Assembly (NCBI GenBank): GCA_015068025.1
Contig: SVLH01000003.1
Location: forward strand, 27,018 to 91,017
Direction: 5' to 3'
Origin: Oscillospiraceae bacterium
Lineage (GTDB): Bacteria > Bacillota > Clostridia > Oscillospirales > Oscillospiraceae
DNA: 64,000 nt
This document shows, piece by piece, positions 37,859 through 47,663 of this stretch (the stretch's first letter is position 1; each line of letters opens with the position of its first letter). Made by a program: the position numbers and the translations under genes. The notes beneath the pieces were generated by a model. It had not been told where the DNA came from and ran no database searches. It saw nothing but the letters and a program-made list of their open reading frames with translations.

Positions 37859-38830
37859 ATGAATTGGCTGGAACTGCACATTGACACCGTCCACGCCGGA
37901 CTGGACACCGTGGTGGAGCTGCTCTCTGCCCACGGCATCGACGGCGTGGTCATCGACGACGAAACGGACTTTCAGGATTTTCTGGAAAACAACCACCAGT
38001 ACTGGGACTATGTGGACGAGGATCTGGAGAAGGCCATGCAGGGCAAGTCCCGCGTTACCTTCTATCTGACGGCAGATGACGAGGGCTTCGCCAAGCTGGG
38101 CGAGGTGCGCATCGCCCTGCAGGAACTGAAGGAAACACGCACCGACTGCGGCACGCTGCTGATGACCATGAACAACTTGCAGGAGTCCGACTGGGAGAAC
38201 AACTGGAAGCAGTACTACAAGCCTATGGAGATCGGCGAGCGGCTGCTGGTCATTCCCGAGTGGGAGCAGGAAAATGCGCTGGGCAAGAAGAAGTACGCCG
38301 GCCGTGTGCCTCTCATTCTCGAGCCGGGCCTGACCTTCGGCACCGGCAGCCATGCCACCACCCGACTGTGCCTGACGGCACTGGAAAAAGCCGTTCACGG
38401 CGGCGAGCAGGTGTTGGATCTTGGCTGCGGCAGCGGTATTCTCTCCATTGCGGCGCTGAAGCTGGGCGCGGCCCACGCCTTCGCCTGCGACATCGACGAA
38501 AAGTGCCTGACGGTGGCCTATGACAACGCCGCCCTCAACGGCATCGGCCGTGATACCTACACCGTGGCGGTGGGCGACATCCTCTCTGACACCGAACTGC
38601 AGCAGCAGATCGGAACCGGCTACGATGTGGTGCTGGCCAACATCGTTTCCGACGTCATCATCGCCCTGACCCCGGCGGTGCGGGGACTGCTGAAACCTGG
38701 CGGCGTGTTCCTCTGCTCCGGCATCATCGACGATCGGGCGGAGGAGGTTGCCGGCAAACTGCGTGAAGCCGGTCTGGAGATCACAGAGACACGCAGCAGC
38801 GAGGGCTGGTTCGCCTACACCTGCAAATAA
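37859..38830 (+). CDS. prmA: Ribosomal protein L11 methyltransferase
   Basis: LEPGLTFGTGSHATTRLCLTALE; VLDLGCGSGILSIAALKLGA; VLANIVSDVI. Confidence 0.96.
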   Translation: MNWLELHIDTVHAGLDTVVELLSAHGIDGVVIDDETDFQDFLENNHQYWDYVDEDLEKAMQGKSRVTFYLTADDEGFAKLGEVRIALQELKETRTDCGTLLMTMNNLQESDWENNWKQYYKPMEIGERLLVIPEWEQENALGKKKYAGRVPLILEPGLTFGTGSHATTRLCLTALEKAVHGGEQVLDLGCGSGILSIAALKLGAAHAFACDIDEKCLTVAYDNAALNGIGRDTYTVAVGDILSDTELQQQIGTGYDVVLANIVSDVIIALTPAVRGLLKPGGVFLCSGIIDDRAEEVAGKLREAGLEITETRSSEGWFAYTCK

Positions 38831-38841
38831 CCGTTCTTCTT

Positions 38842-38872
38842 TGAAGTGCGCGGCGTTGCCGCGCACTTTTTT
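38842..38872 (+). terminator. prmA terminator
   Basis: AAGTGCGCGGCGTTGCCGCGCACTTTTTT. Confidence 0.85.
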
Positions 38873-38965
38873 GCGCTTTTTTTGCCCTTTGGCCGACCTT
38901 CGACAATTCCCGCCATTCTTCTCCCCGCCGACGGACTACAATGAAACAAACCGGAGGTGGTCTTT

Positions 38966-39772
38966 ATGACAACATACGAGGACAAGCTGCTCCTCTCCCT
39001 CTCCCCATCGGAGATTCGCCCTAATCCCCGCCAGCCCCGCCGGGTCTTTGATTCCCAGAGGCTGGAGGAACTGGCGGAGTCCATCCGCACCCACGGCATC
39101 ATCCAGCCGCTGACGGTGCGCGCCACGGACACGGGCTGGGAACTGATCGCCGGGGAGCGGCGGCTGCGCGCCGCCATGCTGGCGGGTCTGGAGGCTGTCC
39201 CCTGCGTGGAAGCAAAAGCGGACGACGAAGCCTCTGCTGTTCTTGCGCTGGTGGAAAATTTACAGCGGCAGGATCTGCACTATTTTGAAGAAGCCGCTGC
39301 CATCGCGGACTTTCTGGCCGAAAGCGGGGTGACGCAGGAGGCGGCCGCCGCGGCGCTGGGGCGCTCCCCTTCGGCGCTGGCCAACAAACTGCGGCTGCTG
39401 CGGCTCTCCCCCGCCTGCCGGGACAAACTCTCCGCCGCCGCGCTCACCGAGCGCCACGCCCGGGCCCTGCTGCGGTTGGAAGCGGAGGAAGAACGGCTCG
39501 CGGCACTGGAACACATCGTCAAACGCGGGCTGAATGTGGCCCAGACGGAACAGTACATCGACCACCGGCTCATGGCACTGCAAACCACGCCACCCGCAGG
39601 GCGCAGGACCTTTGTTCTCAAGGATGTGCGGCTGTTCCTCAACAGTCTGGAACGCGGTCTGCGGATGGTGCGGGAGGCCGGCGTGGACGCTCACACAGAG
39701 CGCACCGACACCGACGACGCCATTCTCCTCACCATCCGCATCCCGAAGCAGCGGCAGAACGAGCGGGCATGA
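38966..39772 (+). CDS. ParB/Noc-like DNA-binding protein
   Basis: IRPNPRQPRRVFDSQRLEELAESIRTHGIIQPLTVR; ELIAGERRLRAAMLAGL; LALVENLQRQDLHYFEEA. Confidence 0.9.
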   Translation: MTTYEDKLLLSLSPSEIRPNPRQPRRVFDSQRLEELAESIRTHGIIQPLTVRATDTGWELIAGERRLRAAMLAGLEAVPCVEAKADDEASAVLALVENLQRQDLHYFEEAAAIADFLAESGVTQEAAAAALGRSPSALANKLRLLRLSPACRDKLSAAALTERHARALLRLEAEEERLAALEHIVKRGLNVAQTEQYIDHRLMALQTTPPAGRRTFVLKDVRLFLNSLERGLRMVREAGVDAHTERTDTDDAILLTIRIPKQRQNERA

Positions 39773-39833
39773 ATCCCGCCCCCTGCCGCATAGTCTGGAA
39801 GCAGACAGCAGTTCCCAGCAACAGGAGGTTCTT

Positions 39834-41579
39834 ATGGAACAGGCGCTGAACACGCCGCCCACACCGCAGGCGAACCCATCACGAAGCCGCGTACTGATCG
39901 CCATACTCGTCCTTTTTTTACCCCTGCTTCTGGCCTATTTCGGTCTGTGTCTCTGCGCCGAATACCGCAGCACCTTCTATCCCAACACCACCGTCAACGG
40001 TACGACGGTGGGCAGCCTCACCGAAACACAGGCGCAGGCGCTGCTTATGGACGATCTTCCCCGCCGTCCGCTGACCCTCGCGGACGGCGAGACCGGCGAG
40101 GCGCTTCTGACCGTGCCTCTCTCTGCTCTGGGCTATACGGCAGAAACCTTTGCGTCTCTGGCGCAGACCGCCCTTCAACAGCAAAGACAGACCGCCTTTT
40201 TCCTGAAAGGATGGGGGCTTCTTTCCGCGCTGATGGGAAATGCCCCGGCGGTGCAGGCTTGGCCGCCGCCGAACAACGATGCTTTTGAGGCCGCAGCCGA
40301 GCGCCTGGCAGAGCGCCTCTCTCTGCCCCCCATCCACGGCGCCTATGCCCCGGCACAAAACGGCATTGCTGTCACCTGTCCCAGGGACGGCCGCGCCATC
40401 ACCGCCGCGGCGCTGGACTGTTTGCGCGACCCTGCCCTCTGGCAGGAATCCTTTCGCGCAGACCTGTCCTTTTCGGTCATCCCCGCCCAGACGCTGACCG
40501 CCCGAGACATCGCCGCCGACCTCTGCGGCGAGGCACAAAATGCAGGATACGACCCCACCACAAACACCATCACCCCGGAGCGTCCTGGGGTGTCCTTTGA
40601 CACGGAGGCGGCGCAGCAGCTCATGGACGCCGCTCCACCGGGCAAGACCATTCTGCTTCCGGCTGACATCCGGCCGCCCGCCGTCACCGCCGAGCAGCTG
40701 CGCCAGCTTCTGTTTCGCGACGTGCTGGGCGAATGCCGTACCGTGGTTTCCGGTACGGCGGCACGAAAAAACAACGTCCGGCTGGCTGCCAATGCCATGG
40801 ACGGCACGGTGCTGAACGCCGGAGAGACCTTCTCCTTCAATGAAACCGTGGGACAGCGGACAGCGGCACGGGGCTACCGGGCGGCGCCCGCCTACGTCCA
40901 GGGCGAAACGGTGGATGAGATCGGCGGCGGGATCTGCCAGACCTCCTCCACCCTGTATCTGGCCTGTCTGTACGCCAATCTGCAGATCACGGAGCGCTAC
41001 GCCCACCGCTATACGCCCTCTTACATCGATTGGGGCATGGACGCCACCGTATCCTGGGGCGGCCCGGACTATCGCTTTACCAACAACACCGACTATCCCG
41101 TGAAGATCTCCACCGCCTATGAAAACGGGCAGCTGACGGTGCGCCTGCTGGGCACGAACCTCTCCGGCATCACCGTAAAAATGACCGGCGAGACCGTTTC
41201 CAAAACGCCATGGAAGACTGTTTACCAGGAGGACGCCTCCCTTGCCCCCGGCACGGAGCAGGTCAAGACCTCGCCCCACGCCGGCTGTACGGTCAAGACC
41301 TACCGCACCCTCTACGCCGCCGACGGGCAATGGCTCTCTACCACCTACGAGGCCACCAGCAGCTACAAGAGCCGCGACCGGGTCGTCCTCCGCGGCCCGG
41401 AGACCGAAGCACCACCCGCCGTCGGCACAGAACCCCTGCCTGCCGACCCGCCGCTGCCGGAGGTTCCCTCGGTTCCCACGGCGGAAAATGTGCCGCTGCC
41501 CGCCGCACCCACAGAGCCCGCCGAACCGGCCGAAACGCCTCCGGATGCCGCCGCAGCGCCTCCGGAACCAACATCGTAA
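39834..41579 (+). CDS. VanW family protein with peptidoglycan-binding-like domain
   Basis: NPNTTVNGTTVGSLTETQAQALL; NAGETFSFNETVGQRTAARGYRAAPAYVQGETVDEIGGGICQTSSTLYLACLYANLQITER. Confidence 0.93.
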   Translation: MEQALNTPPTPQANPSRSRVLIAILVLFLPLLLAYFGLCLCAEYRSTFYPNTTVNGTTVGSLTETQAQALLMDDLPRRPLTLADGETGEALLTVPLSALGYTAETFASLAQTALQQQRQTAFFLKGWGLLSALMGNAPAVQAWPPPNNDAFEAAAERLAERLSLPPIHGAYAPAQNGIAVTCPRDGRAITAAALDCLRDPALWQESFRADLSFSVIPAQTLTARDIAADLCGEAQNAGYDPTTNTITPERPGVSFDTEAAQQLMDAAPPGKTILLPADIRPPAVTAEQLRQLLFRDVLGECRTVVSGTAARKNNVRLAANAMDGTVLNAGETFSFNETVGQRTAARGYRAAPAYVQGETVDEIGGGICQTSSTLYLACLYANLQITERYAHRYTPSYIDWGMDATVSWGGPDYRFTNNTDYPVKISTAYENGQLTVRLLGTNLSGITVKMTGETVSKTPWKTVYQEDASLAPGTEQVKTSPHAGCTVKTYRTLYAADGQWLSTTYEATSSYKSRDRVVLRGPETEAPPAVGTEPLPADPPLPEVPSVPTAENVPLPAAPTEPAEPAETPPDAAAAPPEPTS

Positions 41580-41608
41580 CAGCCCCAAAAGCCGCTTCAG
41601 AGAACAGC

Positions 41609-41642
41609 AAAAGCCAAGCCGCGTCTTGCGGCTTGGCTTTTA
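41609..41642 (+). terminator. vanW-family gene terminator
   Basis: AAAAGCCAAGCCGCGTCTTGCGGCTTGGCTTTT. Confidence 0.8.
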
Positions 41643-41731
41643 TACACAGCAGGGGTCTATGGCGTCTTTTTCATCCGCCAAAGCGACGCAATCAGCATGG
41701 CAACGGAATCATTCCTTTGTGAAAACGAAAC

Positions 41732-42045
41732 TTAACCGCCGGGGCGATCGCCTTCCTCGCACGCAATCGCGATTCCGTTTTCATCAAACGTGATAAAAAG
41801 CAAAACTTCCGGAGCTGTCCTCAAAAATCCTTTTTCCCGCGCTTTTATCGTATATCCGCATCGACAGTTTCGATATAAACCGTCTTCACCCGCAGGCATT
41901 CCCACACAGTCAAATGCGCCAAGAGCATTCTCAATTTCTGCCGATGTTTTTCCGATAAATTTGTCTTCGTTATCCTTGCTGCCGCACCCCAAAAGGGAGA
42001 GCAAAAAACCGCACAAATAAAACATGCTGCTAATTTCTTTTTCAT
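41732..42045 (-). pseudogene. Small lipoprotein gene with apparent -1 nt frameshift in a T6 run, or short intact ORF 41732-42025
   Basis: Frame 1 MKKKLAACFICAVF from 42045; frame 2 carries LLSLLGCGSKDNEDKFIGKT lipobox; one extra T (- strand) would give MKKKLAACFICAVFLLSLLGC. Confidence 0.5.
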
Positions 42046-42236
42046 ATGCCCTGCCTTTTTGTCAAATTCTTGTTATCGTCTTCTTTAATCCATATTACCA
42101 TGCAAGGGAACAGCATACAACAGGCACAGCAGATCATGCTATGCCTGTTCTCTGTTTTGCGGACACCCGCCGGCACGGTTTCTTTTTTCGCGCTTTTGCG
42201 CATACTAACGGGGAAATTCGACGATGGAGGGCTTCT

Positions 42237-42875
42237 ATGAAGCGTTGGGTTCTCCCGCTTGTTCTTCTTTGCGCCGGGCTGGCCGCCGCGTGGCCGCTGC
42301 GGCGCTACCTCACCGCCGAGGCCATTGCCGCCCGATCGCCCGGGCAGACCGGGCTGGCCGCCGCCTTTCTGCTGGCGCTTTACGCGGCAAAAAGTCTGTC
42401 TGTGGCCTTTCCGCTCTCCGCCCTGACGGCAGCAGGCGGACTGCTCTTCCCCCTGCCCGTGGCACTGGCGGTGAATCTGACGGGGACGGCCATCGTGCAG
42501 CTGCTCCCCTTTCTGCTGGGACGGCGGCAGCGCGCCGACTTCTCCGCCCTGCGTCAGCGGTATCCCCGCCTCGGGGCACTGGCAAATATGACGCAGCACC
42601 CCCGGCGGACCGTCTTTCTGCTGCGGCTGGGCGGGGCAACCCCGGGGGATCTGGTGAGCATGTTCCTTGGTGCGGCGGATGTTCCTCTGGGAAGCTATCT
42701 CACCGGCGGCCTTCTGGGTGCGGCGCCCAGAGTGCTCTGTGCCACCCTGCTGGGCGCCGCCCTGTGGGAGATCGGCGGGCGGCGGTTCTGGCTGTCCGTG
42801 GGTACGGGGGCACTCCTTACTGTGACGGCGGTGATTTTGTGGCGGTTTCTTTCCGCAAGAGAGCAGCAAGCATAA
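42237..42875 (+). CDS. TVP38/TMEM64 (DedA-like) membrane protein
   Basis: LAAAFLLALYAAKSLSVAFPLSALTAAGGLLFPLPVALAVNLTGTAIVQLLPFLLGRR. Confidence 0.88.
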   Translation: MKRWVLPLVLLCAGLAAAWPLRRYLTAEAIAARSPGQTGLAAAFLLALYAAKSLSVAFPLSALTAAGGLLFPLPVALAVNLTGTAIVQLLPFLLGRRQRADFSALRQRYPRLGALANMTQHPRRTVFLLRLGGATPGDLVSMFLGAADVPLGSYLTGGLLGAAPRVLCATLLGAALWEIGGRRFWLSVGTGALLTVTAVILWRFLSAREQQA

Positions 42876-42903
42876 AAAACCGACCCTTTCGGGTCGGTTT
42901 TAT
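42874..42903. terminator. Bidirectional terminator between convergent genes
   Basis: AAAAAACCGACCCTTTCGGGTCGGTTTT. Confidence 0.85.
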
Positions 42904-43907
42904 TACTTTTTTTCCTTTTTCAGCTTGCGGATGTCTTCGCCCACAAAAGCCAGCAGATCATACTCTCCCTCAATGCGCGAGGCCAGCTGCGGCGTATATC
43001 GCTGCGCCAGCTTCTCCGGCGAAAGATTTGTGCTGATGATCGTGGAACGTTTTTCCACCAGACGGGTATTGACGATCTGGTACAGCGCGCTCTGGACAAA
43101 GGCGGTGGTCATCTCCGTTCCAAGGTCGTCCAGGATCAGCAGATCGCAGTTGAGGATCCGCTCCACATCAGAATCTGCCTGCTCGTCCTCCCGGCTGAAC
43201 TTCCGCGTCTCAAACCGGTCAAACACCTGGCCGGCCGTGTCATAAACCACGGACCAGCCTTCTTCGCTGATATGCCGCGCGATGGCCGCGGACAGGTGTG
43301 TTTTTCCAAGGCCCGGTGCGCCAAACAGCAGCAGGTTCCACGGTTTCTCCCCAAAGCGGTGGGCATATTGGATGCAGGTCTCGTAAACCTTTTCCTCCAT
43401 ATGCTGTCGGGCCGTTTTGGTTTTCCCGGGGATCTGATCGTCGGGATACCAATCCAGATCAAACGTATCAAAGCTCTGGGTGCCCAGATCCAGCATGCGG
43501 GAAAGCTCTTTTTTCTGCTCCCGGGCGTAGTAGCTCTTCAGGCAGCGGCACACATTGCCATCCCGATAGCCGCTGTCGTCACACAGCACACAGGCAGGCC
43601 GCTCCTCCAGCGCATCCTCCGGCAGACTCATTTCCGCCAGCAGGCGGCGTTTTTCCTCCTGCAGGCTCAAATTTTCGTCCCGCAGGCGCTCCACCGCCGG
43701 ACGGGGATCGGTTCCCCGCCGCAGAGCGCTGGCAATGATGCGGCTCATGGTGCCTTTCAGCTCCGTTTCGATCTCTTTCAGGCGGGGCTGGCGGCGGAAA
43801 ATGGACTCCCTGCGTTCCTGCAGACGCGCATTCCGCTCTGCCTTGTCCTCCTCAAACTGCATTTGCGCCCGGCGCATGATCTTTCCGTCATATGCCATGG
43901 TTTTCAC
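42903..43907 (-). CDS. DnaC-like ATP-binding protein (helicase loader)
   Basis: LLLFGAPGLGKTHLSAAIARHISEEGWSVVYDTAGQVFDRFE; DLLILDDLGTEMTTAFVQSALYQIVNTRL. Confidence 0.92.
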   Translation of the reverse strand: MKTMAYDGKIMRRAQMQFEEDKAERNARLQERRESIFRRQPRLKEIETELKGTMSRIIASALRRGTDPRPAVERLRDENLSLQEEKRRLLAEMSLPEDALEERPACVLCDDSGYRDGNVCRCLKSYYAREQKKELSRMLDLGTQSFDTFDLDWYPDDQIPGKTKTARQHMEEKVYETCIQYAHRFGEKPWNLLLFGAPGLGKTHLSAAIARHISEEGWSVVYDTAGQVFDRFETRKFSREDEQADSDVERILNCDLLILDDLGTEMTTAFVQSALYQIVNTRLVEKRSTIISTNLSPEKLAQRYTPQLASRIEGEYDLLAFVGEDIRKLKKEKK

Positions 43908-43924
43908 TCCTATTTATCCCGGTG

Positions 43925-44821
43925 TTACACATAATTCCATGCGTCATCAACGGTTTTCTTTCCGCTTTCCATCGGTTTTGCGGCCCGCTTGTCTCCCGCT
44001 TCAATTTCCTCCACGGTATGTAGCCCCTTTTCGTGCCACTTTTTCAAAATGCCGTTGCAGTAAGGCCACTTCAGCTCGTGGCACTTCATCACCGTCTTGT
44101 CATAGGCCAGCGCAACCGCCTCCGGGCCGAAGCCCCATTCCTGCCACGCCGTCAGGTACTTTTCTTCCGAGGCCACCGGGGCGCGGTCGCCCAGCTGCAG
44201 CGCCCGCATATAGGCGGGCAGGGTCTCCTGCCGGTGGGCATAGTGTTTCAGGTACTCCGCCGCGGCGCGCTGGGTGTCGATGCCCATGCGGGCCCAGGCG
44301 TAGCCTTCCTTCTCGATCTGGCGCATGGCGGGACGGCGTCCCTCTCCGTATCGCCGCTTCACCCGCTCGGCACAGTGGTTCACCAGCAGATAGATCACAT
44401 CCGCCGGCAACCCCAGATAGTCGTTCAGTCCCAGCAGAACACCCACATCCGGCGTGGTCAGCTTCTTGCCCAGCTTCTTTTCAACCTCTGTCACCAGAGC
44501 ACGGAACTCATCGCTGCCTTCCAGGCGCCGCGCCACGTCATCCCGCTGATAGGCGGGGCGCTCGTCGGCAGGCTCCGGCACGGTCACTTCCGCAGGGGCG
44601 ATGAGCCCCATGGCGCGGAGGGCTTCCTCTGCCGCCTCGATGCGGCCCTTGTCCCAGCGCAGTTCGCCGGCAAGAGAGCGGGGCTGCACCGTTCCATGGC
44701 GGCGCAAAAGAGCCAGATACAGCAGCGCCGCGTCGCCGTTGCCGCAGTCCAAAAGCCGTTTTGCCGCCTCTGCCGTCATGGTGACGGACATGTCCGTTGT
44801 GTGGAGCAGTACACTTGCCAT
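43925..44821 (-). CDS. DnaD domain protein
   Basis: DVGVLLGLNDYLGLPADVIYLLVNHCAERVKRRYGEGRRPAMRQIEKEGYAWARMGIDT. Confidence 0.88.
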   Translation of the reverse strand: MASVLLHTTDMSVTMTAEAAKRLLDCGNGDAALLYLALLRRHGTVQPRSLAGELRWDKGRIEAAEEALRAMGLIAPAEVTVPEPADERPAYQRDDVARRLEGSDEFRALVTEVEKKLGKKLTTPDVGVLLGLNDYLGLPADVIYLLVNHCAERVKRRYGEGRRPAMRQIEKEGYAWARMGIDTQRAAAEYLKHYAHRQETLPAYMRALQLGDRAPVASEEKYLTAWQEWGFGPEAVALAYDKTVMKCHELKWPYCNGILKKWHEKGLHTVEEIEAGDKRAAKPMESGKKTVDDAWNYV

Positions 44822-45064
44822 ATGGCCCCTCCCCTCTCTCGTTGGTGTTTTCTTATTCTACACGAAAATCCTGCCGCCGACAAGTCCCGGACGAAACCTT
44901 TTAAAAGACTTCTTTTTCGTTTCTTTGTGATTTTTTTGAAAATCCTTGGATTTTTCCTTTCCCTGCTTCGCAGGCTATGGTATACTATAAGCTGTAAAAA
45001 TGGGCAAGGTATGCCCTGCCATCGAAAACAGAAACAGAACAGACAGAAAGAGGAGGAACGTTTT

Positions 45065-45394
45065 ATGGCAAACCGTGTTGTGGTGAGCATCTGCGGCGAG
45101 GACTACACCTTTGTGGCGGAGGAGACCGCTTCCTACATGCAGAAGGTGGGAACCTATGTGGGCGACAAGATGTTTGAGATCCTGAACGGCGCCAAAGTGG
45201 GCCGCACCGACGCCGCCGTTCTCACCGCCGTCAACATCGCCGACGAACTGTTCAAGGCACAGGCCTCCGCAGAGCAGCTGCGCAGCCAGATCAAGGGCTA
45301 TCTGGATGAGGCCGGCCGCGCACAGGCCGAGGTCAGCGAACTCAAGCGGGAAATTTTCCGCCTGCAGCAGAAGCTGGAAGGCCGCAGCCGTTGA
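45065..45394 (+). CDS. zapA: Cell division protein ZapA
   Basis: MANRVVVSICGEDYTFVAEETASYMQKVGTYVGDKM; DAAVLTAVNIADELFK. Confidence 0.92.
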   Translation: MANRVVVSICGEDYTFVAEETASYMQKVGTYVGDKMFEILNGAKVGRTDAAVLTAVNIADELFKAQASAEQLRSQIKGYLDEAGRAQAEVSELKREIFRLQQKLEGRSR

Positions 45395-47502
45395 AAAAGC
45401 CTGAGCTGCTCGCCCCCGCCGGGTCGCCGGAGTCCCTTCGCGCCGCAGTCCAAAACGGCGCCGATGCGGTCTATCTCGGCTGGGGCGACTTCAACGCCCG
45501 CCGGAGCGCCAAGAACTTCTCGGACGAGGAGTTTGCGGAGGCTCTGGCTTATTGCCATGCCCGGGGCGTCCGGGTCTTTTTGACGCTCAACACCCTCCTC
45601 ACCGACCGCGAGCTTCCGAAGGCGCTGGAAACCGCCGCCGCGGCCGGCCGGCTGGGCGTGGATTCCGTTTTGGTGCAGGACTGGGGCCTCTTTGACCTGA
45701 TCCGCAAGAGCCTGCCCGACCAGCCCATCCACGCCAGCACCCAGATGAGCGTATTCACCACCGGCGGCGCCGCCACCCTTGCCGCAGACGGCTGCGAGCG
45801 GGTGGTTCTGGCCCGGGAATGCTCCGCGGAGGACACGAAAACCATCTGCGATGCCTGCCCCGCCGAGGTGGAGATCTTTACTCACGGTGCGCTGTGCATG
45901 TGCTATTCCGGCCAATGCACCATGAGCGCCGTGGTGGGCAGCCGCTCCGGCAACCGGGGCCGCTGCGCCCAGCCCTGCCGCCTGCCCTACGGCTTCAACG
46001 AACCGGCGGGGAAGCGCTATCCTTTGAGCCTGAAGGATAACTGCCTTGCCGACGCCCTGGGCGAGATGGCGGAAATGGGCGTTTCCTGCCTGAAACTGGA
46101 AGGCCGCATGAAGCGGCCGGAATATGTGGCTGTTGTCACCCGCATCTACGCCGGATTGCTGAAAGAGCGCCGCCGTCCCACTCCCGCCGAACGCGCGGAA
46201 CTGGAACAGGCCTTCTCTCGCTCTGGATTTACCGACCATTACTGGGCAGGCAAGCGGGGCAAGGGAATGTTCGGCGTGCGTCCGGAGTCCGCACAGGACC
46301 CCAAAGAACTGTTTGACGCTGCCCGCGCCGCCTACGAAAAGGACGATCTGCGCACCGTGGCGGTGGACTTTTCCTGCGCCATCGAGACCGGGCTGCCCAG
46401 CCGCCTCACCGTTTCCGACGGAGAGCGTGATATCACCGTGGAGGGCCCTGTGGCCGAAGCCGCCCGCAACCGCGCCCTGACGGGACCCGAAGTCGAAGAA
46501 CGCCTGCGCAAAACCGGCGGCACCGCCTATCGGGCGGATACTGTGGTCACGCTGGTGGATGACGGCCTGTCCCTCCCTGCCAGCGCCATCAACGACCTGC
46601 GCCGCCGCGCCCTTGCCGCCCTGACGGAGGCCCGCACCACCGTTCCTCATCGCCGGGAGCTGCCGGCTCCCCCTCTGCCGGACGCGGACTGCAGCGAAAG
46701 CACGCCCGCCTTTACCGTGTCAGTCGCTTCTGCCGCCCAGCTTTCCTCCGAATTGCTTTCCCTTGCTCCGGCTCGGGTCTATGTGCCCCTGGAGGAGCTT
46801 GCCGCAATGGACACCCTCCCCTCCTTTGACGGAGAGTGGTGCGCCGTGCTGCCCCGCATCTGGCGGGATCGGGACGAGACAGAACTTCGCGCGATGCTGG
46901 AACGTGTGCAGACCATAGGCGTCACCGCCGCACTGCTGGGCAACATCGGCCATCTGTCCCTGACAGAGGGGCTGGAACTGCGCCGCCACGGCGACTACGG
47001 ACTGAATGTGTTCAACAGCCGTTCGGCTGCCTATCTGCGGGAGAAGGGGCTGGATTCCGTCTGCCTGTCCTTTGAGCTGCGCTTTGCCCAGCTGCGGGAT
47101 CTGAAGAAAATTTTGCCTGCCGAGGCCATTGTCTACGGCCGACTGCCCCTGATGGTGACAGAAAACTGCCTCGTACAGAACGAGACCGGCTGCCATCTGG
47201 ACACCGTCGGCCGCACCGTGCCCCAAAACGCCCCCTGCCGCCGACTCAACACCCTGCAGGATCGCACCGGCGCCGCCTTCCCCCTGCTGCCCGTATGGGG
47301 ACACCGGACGGAGGTGCAGAACAGCCGCCCCCTGTGGCTGGCTGACCGCCCTGACTGGACGCGGCTGGGACTGACTTACGCCCGTCTGCGCTTCACCACC
47401 GAATCGGCAGAGGAGTGCGTGCGCGTGTTCAAAGCCTATCTCTCCGGCGAAAGTGCCCACGGGGAGTTCACCCGCGGTCTTTACGAGCGCGGCGTGGAGT
47501 GA
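45391..47502 (+). CDS. U32 family peptidase
   Basis: KKPELLAPAGSPESLRAAVQNGADAVYLG; CMCYSGQCTMSAVVGSRSGNRGRCAQPCRLPY. Confidence 0.95.
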   Translation: MKKPELLAPAGSPESLRAAVQNGADAVYLGWGDFNARRSAKNFSDEEFAEALAYCHARGVRVFLTLNTLLTDRELPKALETAAAAGRLGVDSVLVQDWGLFDLIRKSLPDQPIHASTQMSVFTTGGAATLAADGCERVVLARECSAEDTKTICDACPAEVEIFTHGALCMCYSGQCTMSAVVGSRSGNRGRCAQPCRLPYGFNEPAGKRYPLSLKDNCLADALGEMAEMGVSCLKLEGRMKRPEYVAVVTRIYAGLLKERRRPTPAERAELEQAFSRSGFTDHYWAGKRGKGMFGVRPESAQDPKELFDAARAAYEKDDLRTVAVDFSCAIETGLPSRLTVSDGERDITVEGPVAEAARNRALTGPEVEERLRKTGGTAYRADTVVTLVDDGLSLPASAINDLRRRALAALTEARTTVPHRRELPAPPLPDADCSESTPAFTVSVASAAQLSSELLSLAPARVYVPLEELAAMDTLPSFDGEWCAVLPRIWRDRDETELRAMLERVQTIGVTAALLGNIGHLSLTEGLELRRHGDYGLNVFNSRSAAYLREKGLDSVCLSFELRFAQLRDLKKILPAEAIVYGRLPLMVTENCLVQNETGCHLDTVGRTVPQNAPCRRLNTLQDRTGAAFPLLPVWGHRTEVQNSRPLWLADRPDWTRLGLTYARLRFTTESAEECVRVFKAYLSGESAHGEFTRGLYERGVE

Positions 47503-47663
47503 CCCCGTTTGCGGTTCATACCGCCGAAGGGGCATCCAAACACCGGAGGCTGGTATCACACAGCCATCACGAGCCGGAACAGACGAATGCCGTCGGGCTT
47601 CGTGCCAAATCAGGAATATTTGTGCGGCGCAGGATGCGGCGCACGGAAAGCACAATGAGGTAA

